DNA of 64,000 nt. Source: Haliscomenobacter sp. (GTDB lineage Bacteria; Bacteroidota; Bacteroidia; Chitinophagales; Saprospiraceae). The position numbers and the translations under genes were made by a program. The stretch is from NCBI GenBank assembly GCA_016707205.1, contig JADJHZ010000024.1, positions 152,501 to 216,500 on the forward strand, given 5' to 3'. A model generated the notes under the pieces. It worked only from the letters and a program-made list of their open reading frames with translations, was not told the origin of the DNA and ran no database searches. This document shows, in pieces, positions 35,429 through 43,769 of this stretch (position 1 is the first letter of the stretch; every line of letters begins with the position of its first letter).

Positions 35429-36547
35429 TCAATCGTCAAAATGCACGATCATGAGCGGGATGGAGGTATTGATCGCCATCTGGCGGGTGAGATTTCGCCG
35501 GAACAGGTCCTCCAAAAAAGGCCGGTGCGTAGTACCCATAACCATGATCCCTGCGCCGTTTTCCCGGGCATACCCGGACAACCCATCCAGCACGTCCGAA
35601 TGAGAAACCTGAGAAAGCTTCAATTCTACGCCACCTTCTTCCTGGGAGGGCCCGACCGGTATTTTATGGCCTTCGTAAGGCAAGGGGGTTTTTCCGGTGT
35701 GGACATGCACCAGGTGCAGGGAAGCCTGGGTTTGGGCTGCAAAGTGAACGATCTTGTTCAGCACCGTCTCTTCCGAAGGGTGGTAATTGTAGGCGTACAC
35801 CACCTCGTTTATCTTTTTGAATTTGGTATTCCTGGGCACCAAAAGCACCGGGCAATAAGCCTTGCGTGCCACCTCCGAAGAAATGCTCCCCAGCCACCTG
35901 CCCAGGAAGCGGGTGTCGCCAGTAGTGCCCATGACGATCAGGTCCGTGTCCTTCTGCCGGGAGATTTCGCGCAATTCGTCGACCACCGAACCGCTGATCA
36001 TTTCCGCCGAAACATCCTGCGGAGAAAGCCCGTTGAAAGGGAAAAAAGATTGCGCGATGGACTCCAGCAGTTCCTGCTTGTAATGCAGTTCCTCACTCTG
36101 TCCTTCCACCAGCACCGGCGTGTCCAAATCGGCTTTCGCCTGATGGATATGGACCAGACGCACCTTAGCTCCAAACACCTTGGCCAGGTGCAAAGCATAC
36201 TGGAATGCATTTTCTGCAGTGGCCGAAAAATCGGTGGGCACTACAATGTTTTTTACCCTCATCCCAAGGGGCCGGTCGTTCAACAGGATATTCAATACCA
36301 GGCGCAAATCATCAATGGTTGGAACCACTTTTTGAAAAACAACCCTCCCGTCGACGATCAAAGCGGGTATCCCGGAGATGCCATAGGCTAGCAAACGGTC
36401 GATCTCCCGAACTTCCTCCACAGGAAGATCAATGGAAAGCTGCCGGAGCGCCTCCAGAAGATTGATTTTAAGCTCCCTGTCCTTGGAAGCTCCAATCCCC
36501 AGCAACTCCAGCCGATGCACCATATTATAGTTTTCATTTGTGACCAT
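35429..36547 (-). CDS. Thioredoxin-fold plus tandem universal stress protein fusion
   Basis: The 372-residue protein from the ATG at 36547 opens with a thioredoxin/glutaredoxin-like domain of about 85 residues (VHRLELLGIGASKDRELK, then YGISGIPALIVDGRVVFQ). The CxxC pair is replaced by ASKD, so it is probably redox-inactive. Two UspA domains follow: the first starts VKNIVVPTDFSATAENAF and has an ATP-binding-type loop VMGTTGDTRFLGRWLGSIS; the second ends VMGTTHRPFLEDLFRRNLTR. It is cytoplasmic. It is divergent from the histidine kinase gene and shares with it a Crp/Fnr-like operator at 36679-36694. The frame extends 52 codons upstream into the operator region, which is not coding. Confidence 0.85.
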   Translation of the reverse strand: MVTNENYNMVHRLELLGIGASKDRELKINLLEALRQLSIDLPVEEVREIDRLLAYGISGIPALIVDGRVVFQKVVPTIDDLRLVLNILLNDRPLGMRVKNIVVPTDFSATAENAFQYALHLAKVFGAKVRLVHIHQAKADLDTPVLVEGQSEELHYKQELLESIAQSFFPFNGLSPQDVSAEMISGSVVDELREISRQKDTDLIVMGTTGDTRFLGRWLGSISSEVARKAYCPVLLVPRNTKFKKINEVVYAYNYHPSEETVLNKIVHFAAQTQASLHLVHVHTGKTPLPYEGHKIPVGPSQEEGGVELKLSQVSHSDVLDGLSGYARENGAGIMVMGTTHRPFLEDLFRRNLTRQMAINTSIPLMIVHFDD

Positions 36548-36650
36548 GGTGGATTTCCTTAAAATAAACCGCAACTTTGCCACACCCCAAGCGCAGCAGC
36601 AGAAACAACCACCAACGTCATGTTTAAAAAAAGGCTTGGCATATTGCACG

Positions 36651-36694
36651 CAAAATCGCGGATTAACCCTAGGCCATAGATGATTTTTGTCATC
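36651..36694 (-). promoter_or_regulatory. Shared operator between the stress-protein and FixL-like kinase genes
   Basis: GATGA-TTTTTG-TCATC (36679-36694) is a perfect 5+5 inverted repeat with N6 spacing, as in Crp/Fnr sites. On the minus strand a near-consensus -7 element CGATTTTG (36651-36658) is centred 32 bases downstream, the same geometry as at 35331-35375. For the divergent kinase gene a weaker TAAATTCC (36714-36721) is 31 bases away on the other side. Confidence 0.6.
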
Positions 36695-36756
36695 ACTGTG
36701 CATTGACTTTTTATAAATTCCGCTTATATTAACTTTCGATTGAAAAAACCAACTGA

Positions 36757-38448
36757 TTGGACTCGCAAGATCAACATCAAACCGCCTTTTCCGACGCCAC
36801 GCTTCGGTTTGAGGCTATAATAGAAACGGCGACCGATGCCATTATTCTGATCGACGAATCAGGAACTATTGAATTGACGAATCAATCCGCTGCGCAGATG
36901 TTTGGGTATGCCATCCAGGAGATGATCGGCAGCAACGTCCGAATGCTGATGCCCAACCCGCACCGCGAAAAACACGATGGCTACATTCAGCATTACGTCG
37001 AGACCGGAATCAAAAAAATTATTGGTATTGGGCGCGAAGTAGAGGCCCTTAGAAAAGACGGGCATATCTTTCCCTGCCGGTTAAGCATTAGCGAAGTTCA
37101 ACTCCACAACCGGCGCATTTTTACCGGCATCCTCCACGACCTGACCGAACAAAAGCAAACACAAAAAGCCCTTCAGGAAGAAAAAGAGCGCGCTCAGCGC
37201 TACCTCGACGTAGCCAACACGCTAATTGTAGTGATCGACCGGAACCACAAAATTGCGTTAGTGAACAATAAAGGTTCGGATATTCTGGGTTATGCCGAAG
37301 AGGAGCTGCTGGGCAAAGACTGGTTTGACCTATGCATTGACGCCGCCGTGCGGGATAAGCTCCGCTTTGTGTTCGACCGGATGATCTCCGGCGAACGAAT
37401 GAATCTGGATTATTTCGAAAACCCGATTGTTACCAAAGACGGGCAACACCGCCTGATCGCATTCCGGAATTCCCTGCTTACCGATGAGCAAGGCAAACCG
37501 GTTGCCGCCTTGAGTTCGGGGATTGATATTTCCGAGCAGCGCGCTGCGGAAGAACGCATCCGGCAAATGAACGCCGAGCTCGAACTCCGGGTGGAGCAGC
37601 GCACCGAAGAGCTGGCCGCTGCCGTGAACCAGCTTTTGAACATCAACCAAAAGCTCGAATTTGAAATCCAGGAGCGCAAATCCATCGAGGAAGCTCTGCG
37701 CCAAAGCGAAGCCGAGCTTCGCGACCTCTACGAAAGGGAAAAGGAGTTGAACGTACTCAAATCCCGGTTCGTCGCCATGGCTTCCCATGAGTTCCGCACT
37801 CCGCTGAGCACGATCTTGTCCTCCGCGGATCTCATCGAGGCCTACCTCGACAAAAACCAGCAGGAAAAGCGCATGCGCCATACCGCCCGGATCAAGTCGG
37901 CCGTCAGTAACCTGACCAGCATCCTCAACGACTTTCTCTCCCTAAGCAAACTGGAGGAAGGCAAAGTGCAGAGCCAGCCCGTCTACTGCGACCTCCGGGC
38001 GTTTTGCCACGAAATTGCCGACGACATTCAGGGTTTGCTCAAACCCGGCCAGGAACTGAACTTTACCCCGGCGCCCCAAGGCACGGTCGTGTACGTCGAC
38101 AAGAAATTGCTGAAAAATGTCTTGTTCAACCTCCTTTCCAACGCCATCAAATACTCTCCCGGGGGCAAACGGGTATATTGCCAAATGGATCTGAAGGACC
38201 ACGAAATGACCCTCATGGTCCGGGATGAAGGGATTGGCATTCCGGAAGAAGAGCAGCAACACCTTTTTACCCGTTTTTTCCGGGCCCATAACGTGGAAAA
38301 CATCCAGGGAACCGGGTTGGGATTGAATATCGTCAAGCGCTATCTGGAATTAATGCAGGGAAACATTACCTTTGAAAGCAAACTAGGAGAAGGAACTACC
38401 TTTTTTGTGCAAATTCCGCTGCAAGAAGCAGAAGCCCCTTCCTCCTAA
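36757..38448 (+). CDS. FixL-like PAS-PAS sensor histidine kinase
   Basis: The 563-residue soluble kinase has PAS1 (about 17-130), PAS2 (about 148-258), a coiled coil (262-335), and HisKA with phospho-acceptor His344 in MASHEFRTPL. The HATPase follows (N box LLSNAIKYSP, G1 RDEGIGIP, G2 GTGLGLNI). PAS1 contains MLMPNPHREKHDGYIQHY and IIGIGREVEALRKDG, the FixL heme-PAS signature. His73 aligns with the proximal heme ligand and Arg93, 20 residues later, with the distal Arg that contacts bound oxygen. It is therefore a likely heme-based O2, CO or NO sensor. No membrane span is seen. TTG at 36757 is the only possible start. It lies 62 bases before its response regulator gene. Confidence 0.9.
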   Translation: MDSQDQHQTAFSDATLRFEAIIETATDAIILIDESGTIELTNQSAAQMFGYAIQEMIGSNVRMLMPNPHREKHDGYIQHYVETGIKKIIGIGREVEALRKDGHIFPCRLSISEVQLHNRRIFTGILHDLTEQKQTQKALQEEKERAQRYLDVANTLIVVIDRNHKIALVNNKGSDILGYAEEELLGKDWFDLCIDAAVRDKLRFVFDRMISGERMNLDYFENPIVTKDGQHRLIAFRNSLLTDEQGKPVAALSSGIDISEQRAAEERIRQMNAELELRVEQRTEELAAAVNQLLNINQKLEFEIQERKSIEEALRQSEAELRDLYEREKELNVLKSRFVAMASHEFRTPLSTILSSADLIEAYLDKNQQEKRMRHTARIKSAVSNLTSILNDFLSLSKLEEGKVQSQPVYCDLRAFCHEIADDIQGLLKPGQELNFTPAPQGTVVYVDKKLLKNVLFNLLSNAIKYSPGGKRVYCQMDLKDHEMTLMVRDEGIGIPEEEQQHLFTRFFRAHNVENIQGTGLGLNIVKRYLELMQGNITFESKLGEGTTFFVQIPLQEAEAPSS

Positions 38449-38510
38449 ACCGGCCTTAGGACATTGAACCCAATGTTTACAAAATATAACGATTTAATCC
38501 ACGAGCCCTT

Positions 38511-39560
38511 ATGAACCGAAAGAAAATCCTCGTCATCGAAGACAATTTGGAAGTGCGGGAAAATCTCGCCGAAATCCTGGAGCTGTCCGATTACGAAGTA
38601 CTTCAGGCGGAAGATGGAACCCTGGGCGTTGAACTGGCTTCCCGGGAAAAACCCGACCTCATCATTTGCGATGTGATGATGCCCCGGCTTGATGGGTTCG
38701 GCGTGCTGAACATCCTGGGCAAAAAACCGGATACGGCTTCTATTCCCTTCATTTTCCTGACCGCCAAAGCGGAAAAAGCCGACTTCCGGCGCGGGATGAA
38801 TCTGGGCGCCGACGACTATATCACCAAACCCTTTTACAAGGACGAACTCCTCGCCGTCATCGAAACCCGCCTGCGCAAAAGCGATCAGGTGCGCAAACAT
38901 TTCGACCGCACCGACCAGGGCCTGAGCGCGTTCATCAACGAGGCACGCGGATACGAAGAGCTCAAAAAACTCTCCGAACAACGCAAAACCAAACACTTCA
39001 AAAAAAGGGAGAACGTCTATGAAGAAGGCGATTACCCCAGATACCTCTATTTCATCAAAGTGGGCAAAATCAAGATCTTTAAAACCAACGAAAGCGGAAA
39101 AGAGTACATCATCGACATCCTCAAGGAAGGCGACTTTCTGGGCTACGTCGACCTGATTAAAGACACGCCTTACACCGAATCCGCCGCCGCCCTGGAAGAA
39201 GCCGAGCTCAGCCTGATTCCCAAAGACGATTTTGCCGCCCTGCTCTATGGCAACCGCGACGTTTCCTCCCAGCTCATCCACATGCTGGCCAACGACATCG
39301 CCGAAAAGGAGGAACAACTCCTTCAACTCGCCTATAACTCCGTCCGCAAACGCGTCGCCGACGCGGTGCTCTACCTGAGCGAAAAAGAAGGCAAAAACGA
39401 GATCAACATCCTTCGCGACGACCTCGCCCGTATCGTCGGCACCGCCAAGGAAAGCGTTATCCGGATGCTCACCGAATTTAAAGCCGATGGGTACATCGAT
39501 ATCGTCGAAGGCTCCATCACCATCAAAGACCGGCAAAAGCTGCTGAATCTACCGGCGTGA
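38511..39560 (+). CDS. Response regulator fused to a Crp/Fnr-type cNMP-binding and HTH module
   Basis: The 349-residue protein has an N-terminal receiver domain with E10/D11, phospho-acceptor Asp54 (IICDVMMPRLDGF), T84 and K107 (ADDYITKPF). Residues about 145-270 form a Crp-type beta-roll (YEEGDYPRYLYFIKVGKIKI, then EGDFLGYVDLI). From about 290 a Crp/Fnr winged helix follows, with recognition helix TAKESVIRMLTEFK. The Glu and Arg that read TGA half-sites in Crp and Fnr are kept. No N-terminal Cys cluster is present, so it is not an Fe-S Fnr. It is the obvious partner of the kinase and the candidate binder of the ATGA-N6-TCAT operators in this window. Confidence 0.9.
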   Translation: MNRKKILVIEDNLEVRENLAEILELSDYEVLQAEDGTLGVELASREKPDLIICDVMMPRLDGFGVLNILGKKPDTASIPFIFLTAKAEKADFRRGMNLGADDYITKPFYKDELLAVIETRLRKSDQVRKHFDRTDQGLSAFINEARGYEELKKLSEQRKTKHFKKRENVYEEGDYPRYLYFIKVGKIKIFKTNESGKEYIIDILKEGDFLGYVDLIKDTPYTESAAALEEAELSLIPKDDFAALLYGNRDVSSQLIHMLANDIAEKEEQLLQLAYNSVRKRVADAVLYLSEKEGKNEINILRDDLARIVGTAKESVIRMLTEFKADGYIDIVEGSITIKDRQKLLNLPA

Positions 39561-39573
39561 AAAAAGTTGCCCT

Positions 39574-40434
39574 ATGATACAAGCTGCTCTGGCGCCATGG
39601 ATGCTCGTTCCGGTATTTGCCCTGTTGGTCTATGCAGGCATATGCCTTATTTTCTACTTTTTCCAGCACTATTTCTTTTTCCGTCCGGAGGTGCTCCCCC
39701 ATCAGTTTGTATACCGCTACCCTTTCCCGTTTGAAGAGATCAACTTCGACATGGAAGACGGTGGGGAAATCAACGCCTTGCTGTTCAAAGTGCCCAACTC
39801 CCGGGGGGTGGTGCTCTACTTCAAAGGCAATTCCCGGAGCCTAAAGGGCTGGGGCAAGTTTGCCAAGGACTTCGTCAGCAAGGGGTACGATTTTTTCCTG
39901 TTCGACTACCGGGGCTTCGGCAAAAGCAAGGGCCGGCGCAGCGAAACGATCTTGTACAACGATGCGCAAAGCATTTACAAATGGGTAGCCCAGCGCTATC
40001 CCGAAGATAAAATCGTCATTTACGGCCGGTCGCTCGGCAGCGGCATTGCCGCTCGGGTCGCCTCCTGGAACAACCCCAAAATGCTCATCCTCGACGCGCC
40101 ATACTACAGTTTCCTCTATCAAATTCGCCGCTACGGATTTCTCCTGCCCCTCCATCTCCTGCTGCGCTACCAAATGCGCACCGACCGCTTCCTGAAGAAA
40201 ACCACCTGCCCTGTATTTATTTTTCACGGCGACCGGGATCGCCTCATCTCCTACCGTCAGGGAAAAATGCTCCACGAACTCCTTCCCCAAACCAGCCGCC
40301 TGTTCACCATCCCCGGCGCTCATCACAATAACCTCCCCGAATTCCCCGAATACCACGAAACCCTCTACGATTTGCTCAACGACGACGCGTTCTATTGGGC
40401 GTTTCGGGAAGGGATGGAGCAACGGGTTGCGTGA
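39574..40434 (+). CDS. Alpha/beta hydrolase (ABHD13/BEM46-like), membrane-anchored
   Basis: The 286-residue protein has one N-terminal membrane span (VPVFALLVYAGICLIFYFF) and an alpha/beta-hydrolase fold. The oxyanion region is KGNSRSLKG, the nucleophile Ser lies in YGRSLGSG, the acid Asp in HGDRDRLI, and the His in IPGAHHNN. It resembles the BEM46/ABHD13 family of serine hydrolases, whose substrates are mostly unknown. It starts 13 bases after the response regulator gene and is probably cotranscribed with it. Its link to the sensor system is not clear. Confidence 0.85.
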   Translation: MIQAALAPWMLVPVFALLVYAGICLIFYFFQHYFFFRPEVLPHQFVYRYPFPFEEINFDMEDGGEINALLFKVPNSRGVVLYFKGNSRSLKGWGKFAKDFVSKGYDFFLFDYRGFGKSKGRRSETILYNDAQSIYKWVAQRYPEDKIVIYGRSLGSGIAARVASWNNPKMLILDAPYYSFLYQIRRYGFLLPLHLLLRYQMRTDRFLKKTTCPVFIFHGDRDRLISYRQGKMLHELLPQTSRLFTIPGAHHNNLPEFPEYHETLYDLLNDDAFYWAFREGMEQRVA

Positions 40435-40436
40435 GC

Positions 40437-40485
40437 AGAGGGATTAGGGAGCAGGGAGAGCAGGGAGCAGGGAGCAGGGAGCAGT
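40437..40485. repeat. Simple repeat of GGGAGCA units
   Basis: The 3' flank of the hydrolase gene consists of GGGAGCA-type 7-base units, with a partial inverted pair GGATTAGGGA (near 40442) and TCCCTAATTCC (near 40482). The same unit recurs at 45224-45258. Confidence 0.8.
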
Positions 40486-40530
40486 TTTGATCCCTAATTC
40501 CTAATCACTCAAAAAAAAACGCTCTTTCCC

Positions 40531-40562
40531 CTTGCGCGGTTAGTTGAACAACCTTATTTTTG
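40531..40562 (+). promoter_or_regulatory. Promoter of the tRNA-Gln gene
   Basis: CTTG at 40531-40534 and TATTTTTG at 40555-40562 match the -33 and -7 elements with 20 bases between them. The start would lie near 40569, about 32 bases before the tRNA. Confidence 0.6.
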
Positions 40563-40600
40563 TCGCACCTTTTTAAAAAGGGGTATGCCGAAGGGCAGAT

Positions 40601-40671
40601 AGACCCATAGTGTAATGGTAGCACACCAGATTTTGGTTCTGTTCGTCAAGGTTCGAATCCTTGTGGGTCTA
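40601..40671 (+). tRNA. tRNA-Gln (anticodon TTG)
   Basis: The sequence folds as a full cloverleaf. The acceptor stem AGACCCA/TGGGTCT is perfect. The D arm is GTG/CAC with AATGGTAG in the loop. The anticodon stem CCAGA/TCTGT has one C-T mismatch at its base and the loop carries TTG. The T arm is CAAGG-TTCGAAT-CCTTG. The discriminator is A and CCA is not encoded. TTG reads the CAA glutamine codon. Confidence 0.95.
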
Positions 40672-40677
40672 CAAAAG

Positions 40678-40709
40678 AAGGCTTGGAGATAATCATCCAG
40701 GCCTTTTTT
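40678..40709 (+). terminator. Rho-independent terminator after tRNA-Gln
   Basis: Arms AAGGCTTGGA (40678-40687) and TCCAGGCCTT (40696-40705) pair over ten positions, one of them a G-U, around an 8-base loop. They run into six T residues (40704-40709). Confidence 0.85.
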
Positions 40710-40748
40710 GTTTATCTTTCCCCCTGCCGCCCAGGCACTAGCCCGCCC

Positions 40749-40764
40749 AATGATTTGAATCAAT
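40749..40764 (+). promoter_or_regulatory. Crp/Fnr-like operator upstream of the NrfD-sulfur operon
   Basis: ATGA-TTTGAA-TCAA (40750-40763), flanked by A and T, is nearly the classical TTGA-N6-TCAA Fnr box and the same type as the sites near the kinase. It is 88 bases upstream of the NrfD-like start. A poor -7 match (TACTTTTT, 40805-40812) would put it near -60, a class I position. Confidence 0.55.
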
Positions 40765-40851
40765 CCTTTTAGTGACAAAAGTCGTCAACTGGGATCGCCC
40801 AATTTACTTTTTTTATGATCATATTTTCATATAAAGGTAGATCGCAAGAAT

Positions 40852-41793
40852 ATGAAAGAGGAATTGTTTGTTAGCGGCCGGAATATCCCCCACATTGATC
40901 CCAACCTGAACATCTGGCATTGGCCCATCGGGTTGTATCTTTTCTTAGGTGGCTTGGCCGCCGGTATTTTATTTTTCTCGAGTATTTACACGATTCTCGG
41001 AAAAGAAAAGGAGTTGCCCACTGCCGTTAAATGGGCTACGTTTCTGGCGCCGTCTGCGCTGGTGATCGGTTTGCTGGCGTTGTTTATCGACTTGAAGCAC
41101 AAAACCTATTTCTGGCGCCTGTACACCACGATCCGCCTGGAGTCCCCCATGTCCTGGGGCGCCTGGACCCTGATGGCTATTACGCCCTTGTCTTTTGTCT
41201 GGATGGCGAGCTACTTAAAGGAAGTGCTTCCCAACTGGGACTGGAAATTTGAGGTTATAAACCGGATTGAATCCTGGGTAATCAAAAACCGGGTCGGCAT
41301 CGCCTGGGTGATGATCGTATTGTCCGTAATCCTGGGCATTTACACCGGCATTTTGCTTTCCGCTTTCAACGCCCGGCCTTTGTGGAACACCGCGCTGTTG
41401 GGTCCGTTATTCCTGGTATCGGGGTTGTCGACGGGCGCCGCAACGATCATGTGGATGTCGAAAGACCACCACGAACAAAACCTGTTCCGCCAACTGGACC
41501 TGCTGCTGATCGCTATCGAACTGTTTTTTATTGTGCACCTGTTTATGGGCTTTTTGGCCGGATCCGAGGTGAATATCGAGGCGGCAAAACTGTTCCTCGG
41601 CGGCGAGTTCACTGCAAGTTTCTGGGTGTTCGTCGTTGGCCTGGGCCTGGTTTTTCCTGCCATTCTGGAAATTTTGGAACTGAGAGGCAAAAAAATCCCC
41701 GTTGCCGTGCCCGCCTTGTGCGTGCTGATCGGCGGGCTGGTATTCCGCTTGATCATGGTAGAAGCAGGCCAGGTAACGCGGTATTTGTATTGA
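40852..41793 (+). CDS. NrfD/PsrC-like membrane subunit
   Basis: The 313-residue protein has about eight membrane spans and the NrfD-family start (WHWPIGLYLFLGGLAAGILF). Further features are FIDLKHKTYFWRLYT, SWGAWTLMAITPLSF and AGSEVNIEAAKLFLGGEFTA. NrfD/PsrC subunits exchange electrons between the quinone pool and a periplasmic Fe-S or molybdenum enzyme, for example polysulfide reductase. Here no molybdopterin or four-cluster Fe-S subunit is encoded nearby. Instead, YeeE/YedE and rhodanese genes follow on the same strand with short gaps. An upstream Crp/Fnr-like site suggests control by low oxygen or redox state. Confidence 0.85.
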   Translation: MKEELFVSGRNIPHIDPNLNIWHWPIGLYLFLGGLAAGILFFSSIYTILGKEKELPTAVKWATFLAPSALVIGLLALFIDLKHKTYFWRLYTTIRLESPMSWGAWTLMAITPLSFVWMASYLKEVLPNWDWKFEVINRIESWVIKNRVGIAWVMIVLSVILGIYTGILLSAFNARPLWNTALLGPLFLVSGLSTGAATIMWMSKDHHEQNLFRQLDLLLIAIELFFIVHLFMGFLAGSEVNIEAAKLFLGGEFTASFWVFVVGLGLVFPAILEILELRGKKIPVAVPALCVLIGGLVFRLIMVEAGQVTRYLY

Positions 41794-41892
41794 TAAATAA
41801 AGTTCGCGGGGGCTGGTTTTGTGCATGCCATCGCACGCTTCCCAGCCTCTTAAAGAAGTAGCCCCACACAAAACCTCTTGCTTCGGGGCATC

Positions 41893-42459
41893 ATGGAGCA
41901 ACCGAACCTGAAGAAGGCCGCAGAGGCCGAAAACCTTATATTTATGGACAAAAGCAAATCGTACATCAATTCCTATCTGGGCGGCGTCCTGTTGGGCTTG
42001 TTGCTGCTGGCCACGTTTTATATCAACGGAAGGGGGCTTGGCGCAAGCGGCGCCATCAAAGATTCCGTTGCGGCTACCGTCAACGAAATCGCTCCCGGGC
42101 ACGCCAGGGAGTCGGAATACATTTCCAAGTCGCTCGGCGACGGAGAAACCCCGCTGAACAGCTGGCTGGTGTTTGAAGTATTAGGCATCCTGGCCGGCAG
42201 TTTCATTTCCGGGGCCCTGGCCGGGCGCCTGAAGTGGAAAACCGAACATTCCCCAAACATCTCCATTCGGACGCGAATCCTTTTCGCCGGGATGGGAGGC
42301 ATTCTGTTTGGGATTGGCTCCCAGCTCGCCCGGGGCTGCACGAGCGGAGCAGCCCTCAGCGGCTCCGCCGCAATGGGCCTGTCGGGCATAGTTACCATGA
42401 TGTGCATATTCGGAGCAGCGTACTTGTTCGCCTGGTTTTTCCGAAAACTATGGATTTAA
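41893..42459 (+). CDS. YeeE/YedE (TsuA-like) sulfur transporter, first half-size protein
   Basis: From ATG 41893 (or 41944) the product is a 188-residue membrane protein with about four spans. It has the YeeE/YedE motif GSQLARGCTSGAALSGSA, whose cysteine is the conserved thiosulfate-relay Cys of TsuA. It also has an unusually long extramembrane loop with EIAPGHARESEYISKSLGD between spans 1 and 2. Such half-size proteins usually pair with another half-size YeeE/YedE to form the full channel. The partner gene follows 24 bases later. Confidence 0.85.
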   Translation: MEQPNLKKAAEAENLIFMDKSKSYINSYLGGVLLGLLLLATFYINGRGLGASGAIKDSVAATVNEIAPGHARESEYISKSLGDGETPLNSWLVFEVLGILAGSFISGALAGRLKWKTEHSPNISIRTRILFAGMGGILFGIGSQLARGCTSGAALSGSAAMGLSGIVTMMCIFGAAYLFAWFFRKLWI

Positions 42460-42483
42460 CTCACAACCGATAAATCAATAACG

Positions 42484-43074
42484 ATGGGTCCGCTAATCCC
42501 TCAAGGCATTATCGACGGAGGCTGGTCTTATGTGATCGCTTTTGTCACAGGCGCTTTCTTCGGAATGATCCTGGAATCCTCTGGATTTTCTTCCTCCCGC
42601 AAAATAGTAGGCCTTTTTTACGGCTACGATTTCACCGTGCTCCGGGTATTCTTCACGGCCACGATAACGGCCATGATCGGCTTGTTGTATTTCAACTACA
42701 TGGGCTGGATCGACCTGAGTATGGTATACTTTCCGCCCATGTACCTCTGGGCCGCTATCTCAGGCGGGCTGATCATGGGGCTGGGATTTATCATGGGAGG
42801 CTTTTGCCCGGGCACCGGACTTTGCGCGGTGGGCATCGGCAAACTGGACGCGGTAGCGAATGTCGTTGGCCTTTACCTCGGCATATTCCTGTTCTCCGAA
42901 GCGTATCCTTTCTTTGAGAAGCTTTATATGGGCAACGCGATGGGAAACCTCCGGGTCAACGAAGTCCTTGGCATCTCTTCGGGATTGTTCGCCTTTTTGT
43001 TTGCTTCTATTGCGCTGGCTGCTTTTATTATTACGGCATGGATCCAAAAGCGGGTTAAGCCGGTGGACTATTAA
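42484..43074 (+). CDS. YeeE/YedE (TsuA-like) sulfur transporter, second half-size protein
   Basis: The 196-residue membrane protein has about five spans and the family motif MGGFCPGTGLCAVG, with two cysteines in the pore-type motif. It also has FGMILESSGFSSSRKIVGLF near the N terminus. It complements the preceding half. Together they could import thiosulfate, sulfide or polysulfide-derived sulfur. The rhodanese-fold gene follows 10 bases later. Confidence 0.87.
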   Translation: MGPLIPQGIIDGGWSYVIAFVTGAFFGMILESSGFSSSRKIVGLFYGYDFTVLRVFFTATITAMIGLLYFNYMGWIDLSMVYFPPMYLWAAISGGLIMGLGFIMGGFCPGTGLCAVGIGKLDAVANVVGLYLGIFLFSEAYPFFEKLYMGNAMGNLRVNEVLGISSGLFAFLFASIALAAFIITAWIQKRVKPVDY

Positions 43075-43084
43075 TTAAAAAAAT

Positions 43085-43735
43085 ATGCAAAATCTAAATT
43101 ATATCGCCGCGGGATCTATTCTGCTGCTGTTGGGGCTGGGATTAGCCTTTTTGCCCGAAAAAAACAACCGGAAGGAGTTGTCCGCCGAGCAATTAGTTCT
43201 CGAACTGACCGAAGAGACGCGGTTTATCAGCGGAGATATCGTGGCCGGGAAAATCATTTCCAAGGATCCCGTATTTTTATTGGTCGATGTACGGACTCCG
43301 GAAGCCTTTGCCTATTTTGCTTTGCCCAACGCGATAAATATCCCTCTGGAAAAAATACTCGATCAGGAATCCTCCGAGATTATGGACAGAGACTATCTGG
43401 ACATCGTTTTCTACTCCGACGACGACGTCAAAGCCGAACAGGCCTGGATGCTCAAAAAACGGAGCGGCGCCAAAAGTATCCATATCCTGAAAGGCGGGCT
43501 CAACCAATGGACCAAAGATTTTTTCCTGGCCGCCGAACCCAATCCCACCGCGCCCAGGGAAGCCCACGAGCGGTACCAGTTTCGCCAGGCAGCCCGCACC
43601 TATTTCCTGGGGGGAAGCCGGCCGATCGACCCCTCTGCGCTGGGCGATCTGGAGCCCGCTGCTCCCGCGAAACGGGAAATCAAGGTACTTCCCAAAAAAC
43701 CGGCAGCCCAACAAGAGGAAGAAGAAGGATGTTGA
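43085..43735 (+). CDS. Membrane-anchored rhodanese-fold protein with C-terminal Cys (first)
   Basis: The 216-residue protein has one N-terminal membrane span (residues 6-24) and a rhodanese domain (about 35-150: FLLVDVRTPEAFAYF, SIHILKGGLNQW). The position of the catalytic Cys is Ser111 (FYSDDD). After the domain comes a linker of about 65 residues rich in Pro, Ala, Arg and Lys, then the extreme C-terminal EEEEGC. Cys216 is the only cysteine in the protein. Orientation with a short N terminus suggests the domain is periplasmic. A flexible arm ending in a lone Cys suggests a sulfur carrier instead of a classical sulfurtransferase. It belongs to the operon with NrfD- and YeeE/YedE-like genes. 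Confidence 0.85.
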   Translation: MQNLNYIAAGSILLLLGLGLAFLPEKNNRKELSAEQLVLELTEETRFISGDIVAGKIISKDPVFLLVDVRTPEAFAYFALPNAINIPLEKILDQESSEIMDRDYLDIVFYSDDDVKAEQAWMLKKRSGAKSIHILKGGLNQWTKDFFLAAEPNPTAPREAHERYQFRQAARTYFLGGSRPIDPSALGDLEPAAPAKREIKVLPKKPAAQQEEEEGC

Positions 43736-43769
43736 CCGAATACAGGCCCTTAAAAACCATGTTTCCATC

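Noticed and set aside
38445..39536. Open frame of 363 codons on the minus strand
   Set aside because: It is antisense to the response regulator gene. It is repetitive in Phe/Asp/Gly and lacks any known fold.
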